In this document: positions 30,727 to 40,836 of the stretch, piece by piece | Numbering within the stretch: position 1 is the first letter of the stretch | Layout of the letters: each line of letters opens with the position of its first letter | Origin: an uncultured Pelagibacteraceae bacterium | GTDB taxonomy: Bacteria > Pseudomonadota > Alphaproteobacteria > Pelagibacterales > Pelagibacteraceae | DNA: 64,000 nt | Reading direction: 5' to 3' | NCBI GenBank assembly: GCA_902543575.1 | Contig: CACBYV010000007.1 | Coordinates: 1-64,000 of the forward strand | Notes under the pieces: model-generated | What the model saw: the letters and a program-made list of their open reading frames with translations, nothing else | The model's database searches: none | What the model was told of the DNA's origin: nothing | Program-made: the position numbers and the translations under genes

Positions 30727-31218
30727 ATGTTTACTAAAGTCAATAAATTTTTAAATAATCTTTATAGTTATTCAGGCTATATAGCTGCATTCTTTCTTAT
30801 TTTGGTTGCAGTTTTTATTTTAATTGGAATTTCATCAAGAATATTCGGTTTTTATATAAGAGGCCTAGCTGAATATTCTGGATATTGTATGGCTGCCTCA
30901 TCTTTCTTTGCTTTATCTTATACTTTCGTGGAAGGTGGTCACATTAGAATTACTTTATTTTTAGAAAAAACTACTGGGATTAAAAAGAGAATTTTGGAAT
31001 TATGGAGTTTGATAGTTGCAACTATATTTTCTGGTTATTTAGCATTCTATTTTTTGAAAATGCTAAAAATATCTTATGAATTTCAAGAGAGAAGTGAAGG
31101 AGCTGACGAAATTTTAATTTGGATACCACAAACTAGTGTTGCTTTAGGATCACTAATATTTTTCATATGCGTATCTCATCAATTAGTTTTGCAAATACAA
31201 ACAAAAAAAAATGACTGA
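30727..31218 (+). CDS. dctQ: TRAP transporter small permease DctQ
   Basis: Four-TM DctQ pattern, directly upstream of DctM. Confidence 0.88.
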   Translation: MFTKVNKFLNNLYSYSGYIAAFFLILVAVFILIGISSRIFGFYIRGLAEYSGYCMAASSFFALSYTFVEGGHIRITLFLEKTTGIKKRILELWSLIVATIFSGYLAFYFLKMLKISYEFQERSEGADEILIWIPQTSVALGSLIFFICVSHQLVLQIQTKKND

Positions 31219-32521
31219 AATTTTACTTACTATATTTTTCATAAGTGTTCTCTTGATATTTTTAGGCTCAGGAATTTGGGTTGCTATAAGCATGGTTGGT
31301 GTTTCATCTATAGGAATGATGCTGTTCACCACAAGGCCAGTTGGTGATGCGATGGCAACAACAATTTGGGGAGCCTCATCCTCATGGACTTTAACTGCAC
31401 TCCCTTTATTTGTTTGGATGGGTGAAATTTTATTTCGGACGAAGTTATCTGAAAATTTATTTGAAGGATTATCCCCATGGATGCAGAAACTACCCGGTGG
31501 CTTAGTGCATGTTAATGTAGTCGGATGTGCTTTATTTGCAGCTATTTCGGGATCTTCTGCAGCAACTGTAGCCACAGTAGGAAAAATGTCTATCCCAGAA
31601 CTAAGAAAAAGAAAATATCCGGAAAGTATTCTACTTGGAAGTTTAGCTGGTTCTGGAACGCTGGGTCTTCTAATTCCACCTTCAATTATTTTAATTATTT
31701 ATGGTGTGACTGTCCAAGAGTCGATAGCAAAACTATTTATTGCAGGAATTTTACCAGGAATAATGATTGCGTTGATCTTTATGACATATGTAATGATTTG
31801 GTCGTCAATAAATAAAAAATCCATGCCCACTTTTAAACAAGACTTCACACTTATGGAAAAGGTAAGGAAATCAGGAAAACTGATACCTGTAATATTATTA
31901 ATAGTTTCAGTTATTGGCTCAATTTATACTGGTATAGCAACTGCAACTGAAGCAGCTTCTTTGGGTGTAGTAGGTGCATTAATTTTATCATATTTTCAAA
32001 AGAGTTTGTCTTTAAAAACATTTAAAGAGTCACTCTTGGGTGCTACTAAAACTTCTTGTATGATAGCTTTTATATTAGCAGGAGCCACTTTTTTATCTTT
32101 GGCAATGGGATTTACGGGATTGCCAAGAAATCTTGCTCTATGGATTGAAGGAATGGAACTTTCTCCATATGTTTTAATTTTTGTTTTAATGATTTTTTAT
32201 ATAATTCTTGGAATGTTTCTTGATGGTATCTCTGCTGTAGTTTTAACAATGGCTATAATTGAACCAATGATTAGACAAGCAGGTTTTGATATGATTTGGT
32301 TTGGTGTTTTTCTAGTTATTGTTGTCGAAATGGCTCAGATCACGCCGCCGGTTGGTTTTAATCTTTTTGTTCTTCAGGGTATGGCTAATAAAGATATGGG
32401 TTATATAGCAAGAAGCGCGTTTCCACTCTTCTTGCTAATGATTTTTGCTGTTATCTTGGTTGTGATATTTCCAGAAATTGCTCTTTGGATGCCTGAGCAA
32501 ATGATAAAAAATATAAACTAG
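31211..32521 (+). CDS. dctM: TRAP transporter large permease DctM
   Basis: LAGSGTLGLLIPPSIILIIYGV, TPPVGFNLFVLQG. Confidence 0.95.
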   Translation: MTEILLTIFFISVLLIFLGSGIWVAISMVGVSSIGMMLFTTRPVGDAMATTIWGASSSWTLTALPLFVWMGEILFRTKLSENLFEGLSPWMQKLPGGLVHVNVVGCALFAAISGSSAATVATVGKMSIPELRKRKYPESILLGSLAGSGTLGLLIPPSIILIIYGVTVQESIAKLFIAGILPGIMIALIFMTYVMIWSSINKKSMPTFKQDFTLMEKVRKSGKLIPVILLIVSVIGSIYTGIATATEAASLGVVGALILSYFQKSLSLKTFKESLLGATKTSCMIAFILAGATFLSLAMGFTGLPRNLALWIEGMELSPYVLIFVLMIFYIILGMFLDGISAVVLTMAIIEPMIRQAGFDMIWFGVFLVIVVEMAQITPPVGFNLFVLQGMANKDMGYIARSAFPLFLLMIFAVILVVIFPEIALWMPEQMIKNIN

Positions 32522-33006
32522 TATTTTGATTTTTTAGATCCGTCTATAACACCTTTTAGCTGATTGTATTCTTCACAATTACATCCCTCTAGAACATTCA
32601 ATCTTTCTTTTGCTAAATTCATTCTATTGGTTGCAACATATAATTCACCAAGATATTCGTTAATTCCTATGTGATTTGGCTCAATCGCTAAACCTTGAAG
32701 ATAATATTTCTCACCATTTTCAAAATCACCAGTTTTTCTAGTTGCAAATCCAAGATAATTTAATGTGTCTGCTTTATTTGGCTTCATCTTATTTGACTTT
32801 ACTAAAAATTTAATTGCTCTTTCGTATCTTTTGATTGCTTTCTCTGTTTTACCTTTTTTTTCTAATTTTTTTGCATCTTTAATCAATTTCACTGCCTTAT
32901 CATAATGGCTTTCTGTTGATCCAGAATCACTACTAGATCCAGCAGCAAAAGATGTTCCTGCTAAAAAAATTAAAAAGAACATTGAAAAAAATATTTTCTT
33001 TATCAT
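32518..33006 (-). CDS. Secreted tetratricopeptide-repeat protein
   Basis: Signal peptide; TPR motifs ADTLNYLGFATRKTGDFENGEKYY. Confidence 0.8.
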   Translation of the reverse strand: MIKKIFFSMFFLIFLAGTSFAAGSSSDSGSTESHYDKAVKLIKDAKKLEKKGKTEKAIKRYERAIKFLVKSNKMKPNKADTLNYLGFATRKTGDFENGEKYYLQGLAIEPNHIGINEYLGELYVATNRMNLAKERLNVLEGCNCEEYNQLKGVIDGSKKSKY

Positions 33007-33779
33007 TATTTAAATTTCCTTAAGTTAGTTAGTGTTTTTAGTTCTAACCCATTATCTATTAAATTATTTTTTATAGATAAAGCAGTTGCTAGAGAACTAG
33101 AATTATCTCCATGTATGCACACAGAGTCTATTTCACAAGGTATTTGCTTTCCGCTGTGACAATTAATGGCTTGGTTCTGAACCATGCTTAAAACGTGACT
33201 TTTTGCTTTATCTGGATCTGTAATAAGTGCATGAGGTTCTTTTCTAGATACTAAGTTTCCATTATCTTCATAATTTCTGTCTGCAAAAATCTCACATGCT
33301 ATCCTCATATCAAATTTCTTTGCTGCTTCTTCCATCTTTGAACCTGTAGGCACTAAATAAATTAAATCTTTATTAAAATTGCAGATTGATTTTGCAATGA
33401 TTGTTGCAAGCTCTATATCTTCGCAAGCCATATTATTTAATGCACCATGTGGTTTAATATGTGTAACGATCTCACCATGTTTTTCAGCTATATTTTGTAA
33501 AATTTCATACTGATCAATTAATAATTTATTTATTTCATCTGACGATAAATTTAGTCTTTTACGTCCAAAGTTTTCTGGATCATTAAATGATGGATGCGCA
33601 CCTATGCTAACACCGTTTTTCTTACAAATTTTTACAACTTGGTTCATGCTATCTTCATCACCAGCATGATAACCACAAGCAACATTAGCTGAATTGACAA
33701 TTTCTAGTAATTTTGGATCATTTTCATCTGAATGATGCTTTGATTTTTCACCTAAATCACAATTGATATTAATTTCCAT
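33006..33779 (-). CDS. pxpA: 5-oxoprolinase subunit A (LamB/YcsF)
   Basis: INCDLGEKS, NVACGYHAGDE, VKPHGALNN-like HIKPHGALNN, CIHGDN. Confidence 0.93.
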   Translation of the reverse strand: MEININCDLGEKSKHHSDENDPKLLEIVNSANVACGYHAGDEDSMNQVVKICKKNGVSIGAHPSFNDPENFGRKRLNLSSDEINKLLIDQYEILQNIAEKHGEIVTHIKPHGALNNMACEDIELATIIAKSICNFNKDLIYLVPTGSKMEEAAKKFDMRIACEIFADRNYEDNGNLVSRKEPHALITDPDKAKSHVLSMVQNQAINCHSGKQIPCEIDSVCIHGDNSSSLATALSIKNNLIDNGLELKTLTNLRKFK

Positions 33780-33806
33780 ACTAATAAATCATAAGTATAA
33801 CATGGT

Positions 33807-34481
33807 ATGATAAAAAATATATTAAATCTTGGTGACGCAGCTTTGTATTGTGACTTTGGAAGTGATGTAAATCAAGAAATTAATTCAAATGTTATCAAAT
33901 ATTTTTATCATATAAAAAAATTAAATTTAAAAGGTATTACAAACTTAACTCCATCTTATAATAAATTAATAATTTCATATGATTTAAATATACATTCTTT
34001 TTTATCTTTAAAAAAAAAAATTGAAAATATAGAGATTAAAGAAAACAATAAATTAGAAAAAAACCTAATCGAAATTCCAGTATGTTGTGATAACGACTTT
34101 GCATTAGATATTGAAAGAGTTGAAAACAAATTAAAATTAAAATCAGAAATAATCCTAGAAAAATTTTTTAGTAAAAATTACTTTTGTTATATGACAGGAT
34201 TTGTTGCTGGTATGCCTTTTCTTGGTGATCTCGACCAGGAGATGAGATTAAAAAGATTAGAAACACCAAGAGTTAAAGTTCCAAAAGGTTCAGTTGGAAT
34301 AACAGAACAATTTTGTAACATATACTCTTTTGAGACACCTGGGGGATGGAATATTTTGGGAAATACACCACAAAATATTTTCGACTCATCTAATCAATCA
34401 AACCCAAATCTAGTTAATCCTGGTGATACAATAAAATTTTATCGAATAACTTTAGATCAATATAATGAAATCAAAAGATAG
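33807..34481 (+). CDS. pxpB: 5-oxoprolinase subunit B (KipI-like)
   Basis: GFVAGMPFLGDL, RLETPRVKVPKGSVGI, TPGGWNILG. Confidence 0.92.
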   Translation: MIKNILNLGDAALYCDFGSDVNQEINSNVIKYFYHIKKLNLKGITNLTPSYNKLIISYDLNIHSFLSLKKKIENIEIKENNKLEKNLIEIPVCCDNDFALDIERVENKLKLKSEIILEKFFSKNYFCYMTGFVAGMPFLGDLDQEMRLKRLETPRVKVPKGSVGITEQFCNIYSFETPGGWNILGNTPQNIFDSSNQSNPNLVNPGDTIKFYRITLDQYNEIKR

Positions 34482-35421
34482 AAACTACTTTAAAATTTTA
34501 AGAGCTGGTATCAACACCACATATCAAGACTTAGGAAGAAATAATTTATACCATATTGGTATTCCTTTTAGTGGAGCGATGGATAAAAGAAATTTTCAAT
34601 TGTTAAACTCGCTTCTACAAAATGATTACAATTCACCTGTAATAGAATTTGCTTATCAAGGCCCACATTTGAAGTATTTTGGAAAAGATATTTTTTTTTG
34701 TATTTCTGGAAATGTATCATTTAAAATTATAACAAAAGAGGGTGTTATTGATGGTAATTCCTACCAATGTTATTTTTTAAAAAATGGTGATGAAGTTGAT
34801 ATCCGTTCAACCAACAAGTCTGTTTATGGATATTTTTCGATTAATGGAACTTTTCGTGTTGATTATTATTGGGGAAGCTGTTCAATAAATACACAAGCTC
34901 AAATTGGACCAAATAACGGGAATAAATTTTCTAGAGATTTAGAAATTGAAATAATTGATATTAATAATTCTTTTAACAAAAGAAAACTTGATTACTTTGG
35001 TAGCACTATTGAAAATATAAGGGTCATTAAAGGCACAAACTATGATTATTTTTCTGAGTCTTCACAAAATAAATTCTTTAAAGAAAGTTTTAAAATTACA
35101 AAACTTTCAGACAGGATGGGAATGAGATTAGAAGGTCCAAAAATTGAAAATATCGTTGATCCTAATATAAAATCTGAAGGTTTGGTAAAAGGTGTAATTC
35201 AAATAACATCTGCTGGAGATCCAATAATTATGTTATCAGATCATGGGACTATTGGTGGATATCCGAAGATTGCAACTGTCATATCTGCTGACTATGATCG
35301 ACTGGTACAATTAACACCAGGATCTAATATTAAATTTAAAGATGTAAGCTTAGAGGATGCTGAAACATTATATAAACTTTATCAGATGGAGACTAATAAT
35401 CTTATTTCTCAAATTAAATGA
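34465..35421 (+). CDS. pxpC: 5-oxoprolinase subunit C (KipA-like)
   Basis: TTYQDLGR, GIPFSGAMD, SDRMGMRLEG, GDPIIMLSDHGTIGGYPKIATV. Confidence 0.92.
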   Translation: MKSKDRNYFKILRAGINTTYQDLGRNNLYHIGIPFSGAMDKRNFQLLNSLLQNDYNSPVIEFAYQGPHLKYFGKDIFFCISGNVSFKIITKEGVIDGNSYQCYFLKNGDEVDIRSTNKSVYGYFSINGTFRVDYYWGSCSINTQAQIGPNNGNKFSRDLEIEIIDINNSFNKRKLDYFGSTIENIRVIKGTNYDYFSESSQNKFFKESFKITKLSDRMGMRLEGPKIENIVDPNIKSEGLVKGVIQITSAGDPIIMLSDHGTIGGYPKIATVISADYDRLVQLTPGSNIKFKDVSLEDAETLYKLYQMETNNLISQIK

Positions 35422-36290
35422 ATTTAATTACAAAATTACCAGGGCCGCTTTTGATTTTTTTTGGTGCTTTCAGTTTAAGTTTTGGAGGGTTGATAGTCAA
35501 ATCTTTCGAAGGTTCCACTCTATGGCAGATTCTATTTTGGAGATCAGTTTTTTTTATAATTGTAGTTCTGATCTTTCTAATTATTAGTTATAAGCAAAAT
35601 TTTATTTCAGCATTTTATAAATCAGGAATCCCTGGTCTTATTGGAGGCATTATACTTGCGTGTGGCTTTAGTGGTTATGTTTTTGCAATGTATAATACTA
35701 CTGTAGCAAATACTAATTTTATAATTCAAACCCAAACATTATTTTTAGCAATTTTTGGATATATCTTTTTAAAAGAAAAAATAAACTTAATAACATTAAC
35801 TTCTATAATTTTAGCAATTTCAGGAATAATTTTAATGGTTGGAAGCTCATTAACAGTTGGACAAATGAGTGGAAATATTGCTGCTTTTATTATGCCAATA
35901 TCATTCGCAACATTAATTTTAATAGTTAGAAAATTTCCAAGTGTAGATATGGTTCCATTACAATTTATTGCAGGCGTTATTGCTTTGATCATTGGATATT
36001 TTATGTCTAAAACGATCTTTATATCTTTAAATGATATTTTTTTGGGATTTTTAGCTGGTTTTTTCCAACTTGGCTTTGGTTTTATTTTAATTACAATTGG
36101 TGCAAGATCTACACCTTCAGCCTTAGTTGGAATCATAATGTTATCAGAGGCAGTTTTAGGACCTTTTTGGGCGTGGATGTTTATAAATGAAGATCCTCCA
36201 ACTAGCGTTTTAATTGGTGGTTTAATAGTGATATTTGCAGTTTTAATACAATTTCTATCAGTTATGAAAAAAAAAAGTGCAACAAATTAG
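35418..36290 (+). CDS. EamA/DMT family transporter
   Basis: Ten-TM EamA pattern; GYIFLKEKIN. Confidence 0.85.
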   Translation: MNLITKLPGPLLIFFGAFSLSFGGLIVKSFEGSTLWQILFWRSVFFIIVVLIFLIISYKQNFISAFYKSGIPGLIGGIILACGFSGYVFAMYNTTVANTNFIIQTQTLFLAIFGYIFLKEKINLITLTSIILAISGIILMVGSSLTVGQMSGNIAAFIMPISFATLILIVRKFPSVDMVPLQFIAGVIALIIGYFMSKTIFISLNDIFLGFLAGFFQLGFGFILITIGARSTPSALVGIIMLSEAVLGPFWAWMFINEDPPTSVLIGGLIVIFAVLIQFLSVMKKKSATN

Positions 36291-36326
36291 AGCTATAAAT
36301 TTATATTAGTTGTGTTATAAGATTTT

Positions 36327-36472
36327 ATACGGGAGAGACTACTTTTGTAGCGCCGAAGGAGCAACCACCCCGGAAACTCTCAGGCAAATGGACCGTACAT
36401 ATTAACTCTGGAAAGAGAATTATTCTCGCCGAAGGAGCAAATCTCTCAGGCAAAAAGACAGAGGGGGCATAA
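36327..36472 (+). promoter_or_regulatory. Tandem glycine riboswitch (two aptamers) upstream of gcvT
   Basis: Two copies of GCCGAAGGAGCAA...CTCTCAGGCAAA core; P1 of aptamer 2 CTCTG/CAGAG. Confidence 0.95.
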
Positions 36473-36481
36473 AGAGTTAAT

Positions 36482-37588
36482 ATGAGTATAAAAAAAACAT
36501 CGTTAAATAATCTCCACATCAAGTATGGCGCAAAGCTTGTAGAGTTTGCTGGATATCAAATGCCCATCCAATATAAAGATGGAATTATACAAGAGCATAA
36601 ATACACACGTACACACTCAGGTATTTTTGATGTTTCTCATATGGGTCAATTATTTATATCAGGTGGTGATGATCTTACAAATGATCTTGAGAAGATTTTT
36701 CCTGCGGATTTGAAAAAATTGAAAATTAATCAAAGTAAGTATTCTTTTTTAATGAATAACAAAGGAGGAATTCAGGACGATTTGATAATTACCAAAACAT
36801 CTGATGGATTTTTAATTATCTTGAATGCTGCATGCAAGTATAATGATTATGAAGTAATAAAATCTAAACTTGATAATCAATATAAATTAAATCTTGACGA
36901 GTCATTGTCATTAATTGCATTACAGGGCCCTGAAGCAAAAAATGTTTTAAATAAAGTTATACCTGGTTGTAACAGTCTAAAATTTATGAACGGTAACAAC
37001 TATGTCTATAATAATAAAAAAATATACATAACTAGATCAGGATATACTGGTGAGGATGGATTTGAAATTTCTATAAAACATAGTGATGCTGAAACTTTTG
37101 TAGAAAGTTTGATAGAAAATGGATCTAAATTGACTGGTTTAGGAGCAAGAGATACATTAAGAATGGAAGCTGGACTGTGCCTGTATGGAAATGATTTAGA
37201 CAACGATACAAGTCCTATCGAAGCTAATCTAAAATGGGCAATACCTAAGAGCAGAATTGAGACTGAATTTGTTGGATCAGAAGTTTTAAAAAACCAATTT
37301 CAAAGCGGAGTAAAAAAATTGAGAGTTGGCATAAAACCAGACAGCAAAGTAATTGCTAGAGGAAATACCAAAATTTACAATGATAAAAATCAAGAAATTG
37401 GGAAAGTAACAAGTGGCACATTTGGACCAAGCGTTGAACATCCAATAGCAATGGGATATGTCGATAATAGTTATTCAACTGTAAATACAAAAATATTTCT
37501 TGAAGTTAGAGGAAAAAAAATTCCTGCAAATATTTGTAACTTACCGTTTTATAAAAAAAATTACGTTAAAGGGGAAATTAATGTCTGA
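36482..37588 (+). CDS. gcvT: Glycine cleavage system T protein (aminomethyltransferase)
   Basis: [49 protein letters not shown]. Confidence 0.97.
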   Translation: MSIKKTSLNNLHIKYGAKLVEFAGYQMPIQYKDGIIQEHKYTRTHSGIFDVSHMGQLFISGGDDLTNDLEKIFPADLKKLKINQSKYSFLMNNKGGIQDDLIITKTSDGFLIILNAACKYNDYEVIKSKLDNQYKLNLDESLSLIALQGPEAKNVLNKVIPGCNSLKFMNGNNYVYNNKKIYITRSGYTGEDGFEISIKHSDAETFVESLIENGSKLTGLGARDTLRMEAGLCLYGNDLDNDTSPIEANLKWAIPKSRIETEFVGSEVLKNQFQSGVKKLRVGIKPDSKVIARGNTKIYNDKNQEIGKVTSGTFGPSVEHPIAMGYVDNSYSTVNTKIFLEVRGKKIPANICNLPFYKKNYVKGEINV

Positions 37589-37961
37589 AGTTAAATATTC
37601 AAAAGAACATGAGTGGATTAAACTAGATGGAGAAGAAGCTACAATTGGAATAACCAAGCATGCAACAGAAATGCTTGGGGATATAGTATTTGCTGAACTC
37701 CCAGAGAAAGGTTCAAATGTTGATAAAGATGGAACTGCTGGAGTGGTTGAGTCAACGAAAGCCGCTAGTGATGTTTACACTCCTGTTAGTGGAGAAGTTA
37801 TAGATACAAATCAAATGATAGTTGATGATCCATCAAAAATAAATGAAGACCCAGAAGAGTCTGCATGGTTTTTTAAACTTAAAATAAAAGACAAATCTGA
37901 AATGGATAGTCTTATGAATAAAGAAGAATATGAAAAATTTGCAAAGGAGACATCAGCATAA
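37581..37961 (+). CDS. gcvH: Glycine cleavage system H protein
   Basis: [31 protein letters not shown]; start trimmed from 37500 to Met with SD aaagggg. Confidence 0.97.
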   Translation: MSEVKYSKEHEWIKLDGEEATIGITKHATEMLGDIVFAELPEKGSNVDKDGTAGVVESTKAASDVYTPVSGEVIDTNQMIVDDPSKINEDPEESAWFFKLKIKDKSEMDSLMNKEEYEKFAKETSA

Positions 37962-40831
37962 TGTTACCAAATTCAGAAAAAGATTTTATAAAAAGACACA
38001 TTGGACCTTCTAAAGAAGACCAGTCAAAAATGTTAAAAGAATTAAATTATCAATCAATAGATGATTTAATGAATAACACTGTTCCAGAAAAAATAATGTT
38101 TAAAGGTGAGCTTAATATTGGAGAACCTAATTCAGAATATGAGGCTTTAAGAAAATTAAGAGCAATTTCAAAAAAAAATCAAGTTTACTCAAATTTTATT
38201 GGAATGGGTTATTATGGAACTTATACTCCATATGTAATTTTAAGAAATATTTTAGAAAATCCAGGTTGGTATACATCATATACACCTTATCAGCCTGAAG
38301 TGGCTCAAGGAAGACTTGAGATGTTGTTAAACTTTCAACAGATGATCGTTGATTTTACTGGAATGGATATCGCTAATGCTTCTTTATTGGATGAAGGTAC
38401 AGCAGCAGCAGAAGCCATGGGTCTTAGTCATAGATTAAATAAAAAAGATAGTAATTTAGTTTTTGTATCTGAGAATTGCCATCCTCAAACAATAAATGTA
38501 ATTCAAACTAGAGCTGAACCAATGGGTTTAAAAGTCTTAGTTGGAAAAGAAGATGAAGTTTTAGACCAATTAAAAGAAGATCTAGTTTGTGGAATTTTAC
38601 AATATCCTGGAACTTTAGGAGATATTAAAGACCCAAGTGAAGCAATTAGCAAAATTCATAAAAAAAACGGTAAGGCTGTATTAGCTTGTGATTTATTAGC
38701 TTTAGCAAAATTAAAAACACCAAGAGAACTTGGTGCTGATATAGCAGTAGGAAGCTCTCAGCGATTTGGAATACCAATGGGGTATGGAGGTCCACATGCA
38801 GCATTTTTTGCAACTAAAGACGAGTATAAGAGATCGATGCCTGGTAGAATTGTTGGTGTGTCAGTTGATAGACATGGTAACAAGGCATACAGATTATCTT
38901 TACAAACTAGAGAGCAACACATCAGAAGAGATAAGGCGACAAGCAATATTTGTACTGCACAAGCTTTATTAGCAATTGTTTCAGCAGCATATGCTATTTA
39001 TCATGGTCCAGATGGAATTAAAAATATTTCTGAAAGAGTTTCTCAATTAGCAAAAAGTTTTGCTGATAAAATAAAACAGTCAGGTTATGAAATTTATTCT
39101 GACTATTTTTTTGATACTGTTACAATTATTACAAAAGAAAAGACTGATCAAATTTATAAAAATGCTCTAAATCAGAAAGTAAATATACGAAAAGTAAATT
39201 CTGAAATGCTTGCTGTCTCTTTCGATGAAAGAAAAAACGTTTATAGAGTAAATCAATTATTAAAAATTTTTAATGCTGCAGAGTCAATCAAAAAAGAGGA
39301 TCCTTCAATTAAATTACCTAATTTACCAAAAAATTTATTAAGAACTTCAAAATATTTAGAGCATCCAATTTTTAACTTATATCATTCAGAAACTGAAATG
39401 CTTAGATATCTTAAAAAGCTAGAGGATAAGGATATAGCATTGAATAGAACTATGATAGCACTTGGTTCGTGCACAATGAAGTTAAATGCTGCTGCTGAAA
39501 TGATACCGATTTCTTGGAAAGAATTTGCAGAACCTCATCCTTTTGTTCCAGTTGAACAAATGGAAGGTTTTAGAGATTTGTTTACTGATTTAAAAAATTG
39601 GTTGAGATCTATAACAGGTTTTTCTGGTGTCTCTCTACAACCTAATGCAGGTGCTCAAGGAGAATATGCAGGTCTAATGGTTATAAGAAAGTACCACTTA
39701 GATAGAGATGAAGCTCATCGTAATATATGTTTAATCCCAAGTTCGGCACATGGTACAAATCCAGCAAGCGCACAAATGGTTGGAATGAAAGTGGTTGTTG
39801 TTAATTGTGATAAAGAGGGAAATGTAGATTTCGACGATTTAAAGAAAAAAGTAGAGCAACATTCAGAAAATCTCGCAGCTTTAATGGTAACTTACCCATC
39901 TACCCATGGAGTATTTGAGGAAAAAATAACTGATATTTGTGAGTTAGTTCATAAACATGGTGGACAGGTCTATATGGATGGAGCAAATTTAAATGCCCTT
40001 GTTGGAGTTGCAAAGCCTGGAAATTTTGGTCCAGATGTTTGTCATATTAATCTGCATAAAACATTTTGTATTCCACACGGTGGCGGTGGACCTGGAATGG
40101 GACCTATAGCTTGTAAAAAACATTTACAAGTTTATCTGCCTAATCATCCAGTAATAAAAGATTGCGGACCAACAAGTGGAATTGGAGCAGTATCAGCAGC
40201 TCCTTGGGGTAGCTCAAGTATTCTATCAATCTCTTGGATGTATATTAAAATGATGGGATCAGAAGGATTAAAGCTTGCTACTCAAGTTGCAATTTTAAAC
40301 GCAAATTATATTGCTCATAGACTAAAAGATCACTTTCCAATTTTGTACAAAGGCGCAAATGGCAATGTTGCACATGAGTGCATAATTGATATTAGAAATA
40401 TTAAATCTGAAACAGGAGTAACTGAAGAAGATATTGCGAAAAGAATGATAGATTTTGGATTTCACGCACCAACTATGTCATGGCCTGTTGCTGGCACTAT
40501 GATGATAGAGCCAACCGAAAGTGAAGGGTTATCAGAAATAGACAGATTTTGTGACACTTTAATTAAGATTAAACAAGAAATTGAAAAAATTAAATCAGGT
40601 GAATTTGATAAAATTGATAATCCAATTAAAAACGCTCCTCACACTGATACTGAATTATCATCAGATGTATGGGAACATAAATATTCAAGACAAGAAGCAG
40701 CATATCCTGCAAGTTTTTTAAAACAAAACAAATTTTGGCCTCCAGTTGCTCGGGTAGACAATGTTTATGGAGATAAAAATATATTCTGCACATGCCCAAG
40801 TATGGATGAGTTTAAAGAAGACGCAGCATAG
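37961..40831 (+). CDS. gcvP: Glycine dehydrogenase (decarboxylating), single polypeptide P protein
   Basis: 956 aa; NLHKTFCIPHGGGGPGMGPI PLP-lysine motif. Confidence 0.98.
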   Translation: MLPNSEKDFIKRHIGPSKEDQSKMLKELNYQSIDDLMNNTVPEKIMFKGELNIGEPNSEYEALRKLRAISKKNQVYSNFIGMGYYGTYTPYVILRNILENPGWYTSYTPYQPEVAQGRLEMLLNFQQMIVDFTGMDIANASLLDEGTAAAEAMGLSHRLNKKDSNLVFVSENCHPQTINVIQTRAEPMGLKVLVGKEDEVLDQLKEDLVCGILQYPGTLGDIKDPSEAISKIHKKNGKAVLACDLLALAKLKTPRELGADIAVGSSQRFGIPMGYGGPHAAFFATKDEYKRSMPGRIVGVSVDRHGNKAYRLSLQTREQHIRRDKATSNICTAQALLAIVSAAYAIYHGPDGIKNISERVSQLAKSFADKIKQSGYEIYSDYFFDTVTIITKEKTDQIYKNALNQKVNIRKVNSEMLAVSFDERKNVYRVNQLLKIFNAAESIKKEDPSIKLPNLPKNLLRTSKYLEHPIFNLYHSETEMLRYLKKLEDKDIALNRTMIALGSCTMKLNAAAEMIPISWKEFAEPHPFVPVEQMEGFRDLFTDLKNWLRSITGFSGVSLQPNAGAQGEYAGLMVIRKYHLDRDEAHRNICLIPSSAHGTNPASAQMVGMKVVVVNCDKEGNVDFDDLKKKVEQHSENLAALMVTYPSTHGVFEEKITDICELVHKHGGQVYMDGANLNALVGVAKPGNFGPDVCHINLHKTFCIPHGGGGPGMGPIACKKHLQVYLPNHPVIKDCGPTSGIGAVSAAPWGSSSILSISWMYIKMMGSEGLKLATQVAILNANYIAHRLKDHFPILYKGANGNVAHECIIDIRNIKSETGVTEEDIAKRMIDFGFHAPTMSWPVAGTMMIEPTESEGLSEIDRFCDTLIKIKQEIEKIKSGEFDKIDNPIKNAPHTDTELSSDVWEHKYSRQEAAYPASFLKQNKFWPPVARVDNVYGDKNIFCTCPSMDEFKEDAA

Positions 40832-40836
40832 CCTTA

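Noticed and set aside
31525-31815. 96-aa ORF inside dctM (frame-shifted)
   Set aside because: Overlaps conserved DctM frame; composition not protein-like
35726-36136. 136-aa antisense ORF in EamA gene
   Set aside because: Shadow ORF, opposite a membrane protein gene
36325-36522. Antisense 65-aa ORF over the gcvT leader
   Set aside because: Lies entirely over the glycine riboswitch and gcvT start; explained by RNA structure, not coding
37500-37580. N-terminal extension of the gcvH ORF
   Set aside because: Extension overlaps gcvT; the internal Met at 37581 has an SD and matches the GcvH N-terminus
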